This document shows positions 56,992 through 64,000 of a stretch of 64,000 nt of DNA, in pieces. This DNA comes from CAWHQZ01 sp963831645 (GTDB taxonomy: Bacteria; Pseudomonadota; Alphaproteobacteria; Rhizobiales; Aestuariivirgaceae): the NCBI GenBank assembly GCA_963831645.1, contig CAWHQZ010000008.1:1-64000 (forward strand), read 5' to 3'. The position numbers and the translations under genes were made by a program. Below the pieces are notes generated by a model that saw nothing but the letters and a program-made list of their open reading frames with translations, had not been told where the DNA came from and ran no database searches. Each line of letters starts with the position of its first letter. Within the stretch, counting starts at the first letter, position 1.

Positions 56992-59559
56992 TCAGCCGGC
57001 AAGGTGGGTGGCAAGCCCCCCGACATGCGCGTCGCTGCGCTCGGCGGCGCGATAGTAGATGAGCTTGGCGGCGTCGATGACGACCATCCAGGCCAGCGAG
57101 TAGATCCAGACGCCGAGCACCGCCTCCCAAGGCAGTCGTGGGACGAGGAGGCCGAAGCCGCAGATGAGCGCGGCAACGACCTGCGTCGCGACGACGGCAA
57201 GAAAGAGCGGCGCGCTCGGATAGGGCGAGCTGAAGACCGAGTGCCGCGTGCGCACCACGAACAGGAGGAGATGCCCGCCGACCGCGAGTTGCAGGAAGAT
57301 CATGGTCTGCAGGGCGCCCTTGTCGAGCGGCATGATCGCGAGCAGCGCCGGATCGCTCATCCATTCGAGGCCGATCAAGAGAAGCCCGAAGCTCTCGCCG
57401 AGCGAGAGAAGTCCCATCAGCGTCGAAAAGACAAGGATGCGGCGCATGTCCCAACGCACCGGCTTCGACGAGGCCGGAACGTTGTCATAAGCGATGGTCA
57501 TGATCGGAATGTCGTCGAGCAGTGCGAGCACCACGATCATCACCGTCGTCAACGGTTGGAATTCGATGAAGACAATCGACGCCACGACGAGAAGCATGAT
57601 GTCGAGCGTCATCGCCACCCGATAGTAGACGTAGTTCTGGATGCGCTCAAAGATCTTCCTCGCGCCCATGATCGCGTTGATGATCGTGGAGAGCCCCGGC
57701 GCCGTCAGGATCAGCGCCGCAGCGCTCCGCGCCGCGTCGGTCGCGCCGCTGACGGCAATGCCGCAATCGGCCTGGCGCAACGCCGGCGCGTCGTTGACGC
57801 CGTCTCCGGTCATGGCGACGATATGGCCAAGCTGCTGCAGGCTTTTCACGATCTCGTATTTGTGCTCGGGGAAGACACGGCCGAACCCGTCGGCGCGCTC
57901 CACCGCGCGGACGACGCCGGGCGGCATCGCTGCCGCGTCCATGCCGTCCTTGAATAGGTCGCTCGCGACGAGCAGATGGTCGCCCATACCGAGCTGCTTG
58001 GCGATCTGGTCGCCGATCGCCACGTCGTCGCCGGTCACCATTTTCACATTGAGGCCGAGGGCTTCGGCCTCGGCGATGGTCGCCTTGGCGTCGGGACGTG
58101 GCGGGTCGCTGAGGGAGATGAGGCCGAGAACCCGCCAGGTCGCTCCATCGTCCGACCGGGCGACGCCGAGCGCCCGGTAACCGCGTGAAGCAAGGTCGGC
58201 GACCGTCCCCTGGTACTTCGCGAGCGTCGTCGGATCGAGCTTGGCGAGCGCCGCTATCACCTGCGGAGCCCCCTTGGCGAACTGATGGGGCATTCCCGCC
58301 GCATCCGTCAGAGACGCGACGGTCCGCTTGTTAACCGGATCGAACGGCGTGAAGCCGGTCTCCTTGTACGCGGCGAGCGCCGCCGGGTTCTTTAGCGCAT
58401 GGAGGACGGCGAGGTCGATCGGGTCCTCGCTGCTCTTCTGCGTGGCGAGCGCCGCGGCCAGCATGATCTCGTCAGCGGTTGCGTCGCCGAACGGAATCGC
58501 CCGGTCGACGCCGAGCTGGTTGAGCGTCAGCGTCCCCGTCTTGTCGCTGCAAAGAACGTCGACGCCGGCAAGTTCCTCGATCGCCGAGAGGCGTGACAGA
58601 ATCGCCTTCTCCCGTGACAGCGCATAGGCGCCGATCGCCATCGTCACGGACATCACAGCCGGCAGCGCCACAGGGATCGAAGCGATGAGGAGAACCATCA
58701 CGTACTGCGAGATCCCGCCGATCGTGCTCCAGTCCCAGGAATCCGCAACGACGATTCGCCGGTAGATTTCGACCGCGACCAGCACCAGCGCGAGCGCGCC
58801 CGCGACGAGGATAAGGAAATCGCTGATCGCTAGCACCGCCTTTTGCGAGTGCGACACCGAGCCGGCCGCCGCAACCAGCTTCGCGGTGCGGCCGAAGAAG
58901 GTCTTGTTGCCGGTCGCGGTGGCGACGCCGGTCATGTCGCCCTGCTTGGCGATCGAGCCGGAATAAGCCGTGTCGCCGATCTTCTTCGACACCTGCAGCA
59001 ACTCGCCGGTGAGCGCCGCCTGGTCGACGCTGAGATAGGCGCCGCCGATGAGGAGCAGGTCGCCTGGCACAATCTGCCCGGCGGAGACGTTGACGACGTC
59101 GCCCGGAACGAGCCCTGCCGCATCGATCGAGATCCATTTGCCGTCGCGAAGCACTCGTGCCTTCGGCGCAAGTCCCTTCTTCAGCGCGTCGAGCGCGTTC
59201 GAGGCCTTGTTGTCCTGCCAGAAGCCGACCGCTGCGTTGTAGATGAGGAGCCCGACAACGACAGAGAAATCCGGCCAGTCGCGCCGCATGAGCGACAGCA
59301 GCGCCGCCGCTTCGATCATGAAGGGGAGTGGCCCCCAGAAATAGCCCGCGAGCTTCCGCCACCGGCTTGTCTCGTGCGCCTCGATGGCGTTCCGCCCATA
59401 GCGCACAAGCCGCGCCTGCGCCTCGGTCGCGCTCAGGCCGTTCGCCGAGGAGCCAAGCGCCTGCAGCTTGGCCGCAATGGCCGTAGGATCGGGCGAACTT
59501 TGGATAGGCTTTGCGCTGACCGTATCGTCGGCGCGCGCCGTCGCGATAGTTTCAGTCAA
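56992..59559 (-). CDS. P-type plasma-membrane H+-ATPase
   Basis: An 855-residue P3A-type ATPase similar to plant and fungal proton pumps. It has the phosphorylation motif CSDKTGTLTLNQ, the hinge MVTGDDVAIGDQIA, MTGDGVNDAPALRQADCGIA, and about ten membrane helices including the IASIPVALPAVMSV segment with the conserved proline. The actuator loop reads LTGELLQV, where most pumps have TGES. It would export protons at the cost of ATP. First gene of a three-gene operon with PPK2 and an MFS transporter. Intact. Confidence 0.9.
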   Translation of the reverse strand: MTETIATARADDTVSAKPIQSSPDPTAIAAKLQALGSSANGLSATEAQARLVRYGRNAIEAHETSRWRKLAGYFWGPLPFMIEAAALLSLMRRDWPDFSVVVGLLIYNAAVGFWQDNKASNALDALKKGLAPKARVLRDGKWISIDAAGLVPGDVVNVSAGQIVPGDLLLIGGAYLSVDQAALTGELLQVSKKIGDTAYSGSIAKQGDMTGVATATGNKTFFGRTAKLVAAAGSVSHSQKAVLAISDFLILVAGALALVLVAVEIYRRIVVADSWDWSTIGGISQYVMVLLIASIPVALPAVMSVTMAIGAYALSREKAILSRLSAIEELAGVDVLCSDKTGTLTLNQLGVDRAIPFGDATADEIMLAAALATQKSSEDPIDLAVLHALKNPAALAAYKETGFTPFDPVNKRTVASLTDAAGMPHQFAKGAPQVIAALAKLDPTTLAKYQGTVADLASRGYRALGVARSDDGATWRVLGLISLSDPPRPDAKATIAEAEALGLNVKMVTGDDVAIGDQIAKQLGMGDHLLVASDLFKDGMDAAAMPPGVVRAVERADGFGRVFPEHKYEIVKSLQQLGHIVAMTGDGVNDAPALRQADCGIAVSGATDAARSAAALILTAPGLSTIINAIMGARKIFERIQNYVYYRVAMTLDIMLLVVASIVFIEFQPLTTVMIVVLALLDDIPIMTIAYDNVPASSKPVRWDMRRILVFSTLMGLLSLGESFGLLLIGLEWMSDPALLAIMPLDKGALQTMIFLQLAVGGHLLLFVVRTRHSVFSSPYPSAPLFLAVVATQVVAALICGFGLLVPRLPWEAVLGVWIYSLAWMVVIDAAKLIYYRAAERSDAHVGGLATHLAG

Positions 59560-59848
59560 ACGCTGCGTCCCTGCACAAACGCCTCCGCCGACGGAGTATA
59601 GCGCTAGGCTAGGCTAACGCTCCGGACCCGGCTCGCCGAGCGTCATTATGAAGACTATCGCCCGAACAGTCGAGCCGCCGGCCTGGAGCGAACCCTGACC
59701 CTCGGGTGCGTCGGCGTTATCATTACAATTGGTGAAGTCCGAGTGAGAGGAGTACACAGAATGACAATGAAGCACACTACCTGCATTGTGATGACGGCTG
59801 CAAGCCTGCGGGGCGCGAACCTTGAGGGCGGAAACTAGTAGGTAGACT
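59560..59848. other. Intergenic region, possible gene start remnant
   Basis: Holds the upstream region of the proton ATPase. On the plus strand a 25-codon frame at 59761-59838 (MTMKHTTCIVMTAASLRGAN...) has GAGAGGAG before it and looks like the start of an exported protein that was cut. Nothing else recognised. Confidence 0.35.
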
Positions 59849-60337
59849 GTGGATCTCACGGCGGCCAAGCTCCTGACCCCGGCGCCATTCTGGGAAGTCG
59901 TGTTCGGTATCCTGATTTTGATCATTGTAATTTTCGTGCACGGCGCGGGTATTCGGACAATCAATCGACGCTTCTCAGATGCTTCGGATTCATGTGAATT
60001 CCAGCACGGCGCACTGGCAAATCAATTTACTGCTCGCCATCGCAATTGGTTCCCTGACGATCTTGCACCTCATCGAAACGCTTCTCTGGGCCACACCCAT
60101 TTACGTCGCGGGATTGATTCCGGGTATGCGTGATAGCTACTACTATGTGTTGGAGAGCTACACGACGCTCGGGGAGGGCAAGGTCAGCTTGCCCCATCAA
60201 TGGCGGCTGATTGGACCTATCATAGCTATCTCAGGCCTGTTCACGTTCGGATGGACGGGCAGCGTGCGTCGTGAGCATCATGACCGACTTCGGAAAGCTT
60301 GATAAGACGCGGGCCAAAGACCGCAAGGACTCGTAAT
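59849..60337 (+). pseudogene. Two-TM ion channel-like protein, two frameshifts
   Basis: The first frame (GTG start) gives membrane helix 1: WEVVFGILILIIVIFVHGAG. After INRRFS the frame moves to one encoding HWQINLLLAIAIGSLTILHL, then a pore-like loop YVLESYTTLGEGKVSLPHQW and helix IIAISGLFTFGWTG. A second slip near 60265 leads to VSIMTDFGKLDKTRAKDRKD and the stop. TTLGEG sits where the K+ channel selectivity filter lies in related two-helix channels of Hyphomicrobiales. Two indels within 300 bases favour real decay over base-calling errors. Confidence 0.65.
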
Positions 60338-60347
60338 TCTTCACTTA

Positions 60348-60530
60348 TGAAGGTTACACGACCCGCCACCTTCTGGGTTGCGATCGCTGCCGTCGCCATC
60401 GCGACGCTGGTTGTGTTGCGCCGGATTTTGCTGCCGTTCGTGGTCCGGATCGCGGGCCTACCCACTCACCCCCGTCGGTCGACGGACTACGGATCGGGAT
60501 CAATCGTTCGCCGCCGCCCCGCTGCGTTTC
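60348..60530 (+). pseudogene. AI-2E transporter family, 5' remnant
   Basis: MKVTRPATFWVAIAAVAIAT begins the way AI-2E/PerM-family permeases of this order do, followed by LRRILLPFV. The remaining codons degenerate through frameshifts (AYPLTPV can be read in another frame) and the gene ends against dprA. Only the first helix of an expected ~600-residue protein is left. Confidence 0.5.
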
Positions 60531-60545
60531 AGCACGGGCGGCTTG

Positions 60546-61550
60546 TCAGGCAAAGTCGAATAACTCTGACTTCGTTGCCTTTGCCGGAGTGTTTCGATGA
60601 ACCCATTCCGCCAGATCGGAGATTTCCGGCAGTTCGTCTGAGGGCAGCCCAATCGCCCCAAGCTTGAGCAGCTCCTTGTTGCCGCGCGGCACGCTCTCGC
60701 CGTCGCGAACGAGCACGGGACACCAGGTCGCCTTCAACGCTTCGACCGCACCCGCCCACGTTCCCCCCGTCTCTTGATCGCTGCTGACCACAACTGCGAA
60801 TTCAGCCAGTCCGTAAATCAACTTGTTGCGCCCCATTGCCGCGCCGACAGAAAATCCGGCGGCAGGCGCGTAGGGCGTCAGCAAAACCAGTTTGCCGCCG
60901 CTCACGAACTCATGCACGTCCGCCTGGCGCGCGGTGCGCTCCAGGCTGTCAGCCAACGCGCCAACGGCGATGCCGCCTCCTTCGAGTGCAGCCTGCATGG
61001 CGATGCGGTCCGTGCCGCGCGCCCCGCCGGAAACGACCGGGAGTTTCGCCGCCACGGCTTTCGCGCCGATTTCCCTCGCGAACGCCACTCCGGCCCCATC
61101 GATGTTGCGCGAACCCACCACAGCCGCGCCGGGACGCCGCAGCAAGCCGGCATCGCCCACTCCGAACAGCACGGCGGGAGCCTGATGTTTTAACGTAGTG
61201 CGGAGGTGCGGCGGGTAAAGTCCGTCCGCGCGCGTCACCACCCAGATCCCCTTCGCGAAGAGGCTTTCGAGCTCGCTGGCAAGCTGGCCGCCGAATTCGA
61301 GGAGCCGGGCGATCCGTTGGGCCTGGCTGGCCGGCAGTGCGAGGGTTTTGGCCAGTTCTTCCGCGCTACGGCCTTGAAGCGCAGCAGGGTGCTTCAGCGA
61401 TGACCCGCGAATTTTTCGCTCCAGCAGATTCCACTCGCCGAGCTTGAGCGGAAACAGGTCCGCAGCCTTCGCCGTCTGCGGCAGGGCAAGCGAAGAGCAC
61501 AGCAGCAGTATGGGTTGTCCGTCATCGCCGATATAGTCGGGCGCGTTCAT
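60546..61550 (-). CDS. dprA: DprA/Smf-family DNA-processing protein
   Basis: A 334-residue protein with the DprA Rossmann core: AAVVGSRNIDGAGVAFAREI, then VVSGGARGTDRIAMQAALEG, FSVGAAMGRNKLIYGLAEFA and VVVSSDQETGGTWAGAVEAL. The N-terminal part is a helical domain (NLLERKIRGSSLKHPAALQG). Classical DprA loads RecA on incoming single-stranded DNA. This one is shorter at the C-terminus, without an obvious winged helix. It lies 32 bases behind the RecQ-phosphoribosyltransferase gene, so they are cotranscribed. That pairing is not the chromosomal dprA-topA context and points to an accessory or defence role. Confidence 0.85.
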   Translation of the reverse strand: MNAPDYIGDDGQPILLLCSSLALPQTAKAADLFPLKLGEWNLLERKIRGSSLKHPAALQGRSAEELAKTLALPASQAQRIARLLEFGGQLASELESLFAKGIWVVTRADGLYPPHLRTTLKHQAPAVLFGVGDAGLLRRPGAAVVGSRNIDGAGVAFAREIGAKAVAAKLPVVSGGARGTDRIAMQAALEGGGIAVGALADSLERTARQADVHEFVSGGKLVLLTPYAPAAGFSVGAAMGRNKLIYGLAEFAVVVSSDQETGGTWAGAVEALKATWCPVLVRDGESVPRGNKELLKLGAIGLPSDELPEISDLAEWVHRNTPAKATKSELFDFA

Positions 61551-61582
61551 CGTTTTTTTCCTTGCGCTGCGCATTGGGCTTG

Positions 61583-63694
61583 TCATCCGCCTCGCGGTGA
61601 GGCTTTGGCCAGCGCGAACGGGTGCACCGGACCGCTGCCGCTCTGCCGCAACGATACTGCCAGCAACGTCAGCGTCCATCCCGAATCTACCACGTCGTCC
61701 ACAAGCAATACTGCGCCCGGCGGCAGCGCGCCCTCGATGGAAAATGCGCCGAGGAGATTGCGCACCTGCTGGACGCTATTGTGCATTTCCTTCTGCGGGC
61801 GCATGTCACGGGTGCGGCCCAGGATTGGCGCGAAGGGCAGGTTGAGCTTCGACGCCAGACGTTGGGCAAAGCCGTTGACGAGCTCCGCTTTGCGAGCCGA
61901 TGGAACGGCGGTGATCCACGCGGGCGGCGGAGCCGGTTGCCACTTTTCGCGCACGAGGGCAACGGCTGCATCCACGAGACTGTCGCTGAAGCGGCCCGCT
62001 TCGTACTTGCCGCGTGCGACCTCATCGCCCCAGCCCGAGTCGCCCCAAATGCACAACAAGCGCCCGGCCTCGGCGCGAAGCTTCTCCGGGATGGCGGTTC
62101 TCAACACCCCCTTGTCGCCAGACTCCACGGCTTCCGGCAGGGCTGATCGAATTTCTTCAAGCAGCGGTTTGGGCCAGCGCAGACGCGGTTCGAGCACGAG
62201 CGCGTCGCTGCGCAGGAAATTCACCGCCCCCTGTGTGAGTGATGCAGGCACGGTGCGCCGTTCCGTATGCGTCGTGCAATTCATGCACTTGCCGCACGCC
62301 GCCGCATTCGGATCGTCCAACGCGCGGGCCAGGAACTCCATCAGACAACCCCTGTGCTCGACGTAGCGGCGCATCTCCTCCACTTCGTCGCGCCGCAGGC
62401 GTGTCACCCGTTCAAAGCGCTCAACATCGGCTTGCCAAGGAGACGCGGTGCGCGAATAGCCGTGTCTGTCGTGCGTCACCGCGCCGTCCACTTCGAGCAG
62501 CTTGAGCGCTTTCTCGATCGTGCCACGCCCCTGGTTTAGCTTCGCTCCGACATCATCAATCGTCAGCCGCCCGCGCCCTTCCAGCGCCGTGGCCACTGCC
62601 AGCATCACCTCGATCGGCGGAAACGCGGTGCGGATGAAGTAATCCGAAATCTCGTCGTCCTCGCTGCCGCTCAGGAGAATTCCAAACGCCGAATCCATGG
62701 CACGACCGGCGCGACCGACTTGTTGGTAGTAGGCCACGACCGAGCCCGGCCGCTGGAAGTGAACCACGAAACCAAGGTCGGGTTTGTCGAAGCCCATGCC
62801 GAGCGCGACGGTAGCGACGAGCGCCTTGACTTCGTTGTTGAGCAGTTGCGTTTCGATTTCGATGCGCTCGACCCCTTCGAGGTCGGCGTGATAGGCGCGG
62901 GCGGAAAGGTCGTTCGCCCGCAGCCACTCGGCGACGCGGCGCGCGTCCTGGATCGTCAGGCAGTAAACGATGCCGTTGCCCGGCAGCTGCGGGAGGAAAT
63001 GCGCAAGCCACGCAAGCCGGTCGGACTGATGGGCGAGCCGGATGTTGTAAAGCCGGAGCGACGAGCGCACGAGCGGGCCGCGCAGAACGTGGAGTTGCGG
63101 AATTTGCGTTTCGATGTCGCGCACCACGCGGTTGTTGGCGGTTGCGGTCGTACAGAGCACGGGCACGCCGCGCGGCAGCAGTTTCATCATCTGCACGATG
63201 CGGCGGTAGTCCGGGCGGAAATCGTGTCCCCAGTCCGAGATGCAGTGCGCCTCGTCAACCACGAACAACCCGACGCGGCCTTGCAACAGCGGCAACAGTT
63301 TTCGCATGAAGTCCGGGTTGGCCAGCCGCTCCGGCGCTACCATGAGCAGGTCAAGACCGTCGTTCGCAAGCGTTGATTCTATCCCGCCCCATTCCTTCAC
63401 GTTCTCGCTGTGAATCGTAGCCGCGCGCACGCCGAGTTTTTCCGTGGCGAGCAGCTGGTTGCGCATCAGTGACAGGAGCGGGCTGATGAGCAGCGTCGGA
63501 CCTGAACCGGCGGTGCGGAGGATCTTGGTCGCGAGAAAATAGACCACGCTCTTGCCCCAGCCCGTGCTTTGAACAACGAGCAGCCGGCGGCGATGGTTGG
63601 CGATCTGATCAATCGCTTCCCATTGGCCCTCGCGGAACTCTGCGCCGGGACCCAGCATCTTCTTCAAGAGCACAAGTGCTGTGGCCCTATCCAT
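61583..63694 (-). CDS. RecQ-family helicase with ComF-like phosphoribosyltransferase domain
   Basis: A 703-residue fusion. The RecQ helicase core has Walker A STGWGKSVVYF (residues 43-49), a DEAH box VVDEAHCISDWGHDFRPDY, TTATANNRV, GMGFDKPDLGFVVH and QVGRAGRAMDS. A RecQ zinc site follows (CLMEFL... CGKCMNC, about 455-485). The last ~110 residues resemble ComF: PILGRTRDMRPQKEMHNSVQ, VRNLLGAF and the PRPP-binding loop VLLVDDVVDSGWTLT (about 662-677). Helicase activity on DNA is expected; the transferase substrate is unknown. It is followed by dprA. Both DprA and ComF are known from natural transformation. Confidence 0.88.
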   Translation of the reverse strand: MDRATALVLLKKMLGPGAEFREGQWEAIDQIANHRRRLLVVQSTGWGKSVVYFLATKILRTAGSGPTLLISPLLSLMRNQLLATEKLGVRAATIHSENVKEWGGIESTLANDGLDLLMVAPERLANPDFMRKLLPLLQGRVGLFVVDEAHCISDWGHDFRPDYRRIVQMMKLLPRGVPVLCTTATANNRVVRDIETQIPQLHVLRGPLVRSSLRLYNIRLAHQSDRLAWLAHFLPQLPGNGIVYCLTIQDARRVAEWLRANDLSARAYHADLEGVERIEIETQLLNNEVKALVATVALGMGFDKPDLGFVVHFQRPGSVVAYYQQVGRAGRAMDSAFGILLSGSEDDEISDYFIRTAFPPIEVMLAVATALEGRGRLTIDDVGAKLNQGRGTIEKALKLLEVDGAVTHDRHGYSRTASPWQADVERFERVTRLRRDEVEEMRRYVEHRGCLMEFLARALDDPNAAACGKCMNCTTHTERRTVPASLTQGAVNFLRSDALVLEPRLRWPKPLLEEIRSALPEAVESGDKGVLRTAIPEKLRAEAGRLLCIWGDSGWGDEVARGKYEAGRFSDSLVDAAVALVREKWQPAPPPAWITAVPSARKAELVNGFAQRLASKLNLPFAPILGRTRDMRPQKEMHNSVQQVRNLLGAFSIEGALPPGAVLLVDDVVDSGWTLTLLAVSLRQSGSGPVHPFALAKASPRGG

Positions 63695-63817
63695 GAGGGT
63701 TGAAGATGCATGTTCCCCGCCGTCTTGAAAAGTTGCTACGACCGCCTACCGCCGCCGGCGAGTTCGCCCGCCGCCGAACTGCGGCAGCTCACCGTCTTCG
63801 GTTTCGAAAAGAGGACG

Positions 63818-64000
63818 CTAGAAGCTCTCGCGGATCCACTGGCCCACGCGGGCGATGTAGGCGCCGGCGTGTTCCGCGCCCGGGGCCTCCGGCGCGACGG
63901 CGACATGACGGTCGGGATTGAGAGCATGTTCGAGAAGCCCACACGCCACTGACAGGGCGGCGTGCCGGCCTTCCTCGGGCATGGCCTCGTAGTGCTTGGG
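63818..64000 (-). CDS. C-terminal end of an unidentified gene (runs off the window)
   Basis: On the minus strand an open frame enters from the window edge and ends IARVGQWIRESF-stop. The visible 60 residues include KHYEAMPEEGRHAALSVACG, LLEHALNPDRHVAVAPEAPG. They have good codon use and natural composition, and no start codon is needed. It lies about 120 bases upstream of the RecQ gene in the same direction and may be the first gene of the same cassette. Family not recognised. Confidence 0.6.
   Translation of the reverse strand, partial: PKHYEAMPEEGRHAALSVACGLLEHALNPDRHVAVAPEAPGAEHAGAYIARVGQWIRESF

Noticed and set aside
59761..59838. A 25-codon frame with a ribosome site
   Set aside because: Looks like the start of an exported protein but is too short and unsupported to list as a gene; noted in the intergenic entry.

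Overview
The window looks like a soil alphaproteobacterium of the Hyphomicrobiales (Bradyrhizobium- or Pseudolabrys-like). The evidence is the recN-ligA, prmA, pepP and azlCD backbone, ftsZ with the tail motif IPAFLRRQ, and several family-typical small proteins (DUF1127, DUF768, DUF4167). Numerous class III nucleotide cyclases fused to ATPase or TPR modules point the same way. This is judged by eye; no search was run. The first 2.7 kb probably does not belong. A truncated AsmA/TamB-like gene stops at two runs of C (12 and 25 bases), beyond which a cut insertion sequence begins, so the contig appears chimeric there.

Layout. 2.8-3.8 kb: a cut IS91-type element with its tyrosine recombinase. 4-6.6 kb: a DUF4189 protein, a TauE/SafE exporter and a tyrosine-phosphatase-like protein. 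6.8-18.6 kb: an accessory block with three class III cyclase genes (two frameshifted, one split from its SAM domain), small proteins, a vanadium-haloperoxidase-like enzyme and a frameshifted ankyrin-cytochrome c gene. Five copies of a ~110 bp repeat with a conserved hairpin arrangement are scattered through 5.8-16.8 kb. 19.2-21.3 kb: a second IS91-type element. 21.5-35.7 kb: mostly backbone (PPK2, prmA, DUF1127, pepP, azlCD, ligA, recN) with small genes, a gutted tyrosinase and a coiled-coil protein. 35.9-38.5 kb: IS630 and IS91-type debris beside a duplicated 3' tail of an iorB-like gene. 38.7-47.7 kb: a LuxR regulator, a large cyclase-ATPase-TPR protein, a CRP-like regulator and a decarboxylase/small protein/permease operon. 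47.8-51.4 kb: iorAB and a frameshifted beta-carbonic anhydrase. 51.6-54.5 kb: bamD and ftsZ without lpxC between them. 54.6-59.6 kb: an operon of a P-type proton ATPase, a PPK2 and an MFS transporter. 59.8-64 kb: channel and AI-2E transporter remnants, then dprA and a RecQ helicase with a ComF-like phosphoribosyltransferase tail.

The most coherent new hypothesis is at 40.1-47.7 kb. A nucleotide cyclase-like protein lies next to a CRP-family regulator that keeps a cyclic-nucleotide phosphate-binding cassette (FGEIAAID..PRSA) and a CRP-type recognition helix (R-E-x-x-x-R). A near-perfect CRP palindrome (TGTGA-N6-TCACT) lies 61 bases upstream of the next gene, a PLP decarboxylase translationally coupled to a 59-residue unknown protein and an ethanolamine-permease-like transporter. 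The second is the RecQ-ComF plus DprA pair at the right end, which resembles a DNA-processing or defence cassette.

The cluster normally written ftsZ-lpxC-bamD-recN-ligA in this order is broken here. lpxC is absent between ftsZ and bamD, ftsZ has its own terminator, and about 16 kb of accessory DNA separates bamD from recN. No tRNA, rRNA or CRISPR array was recognised.
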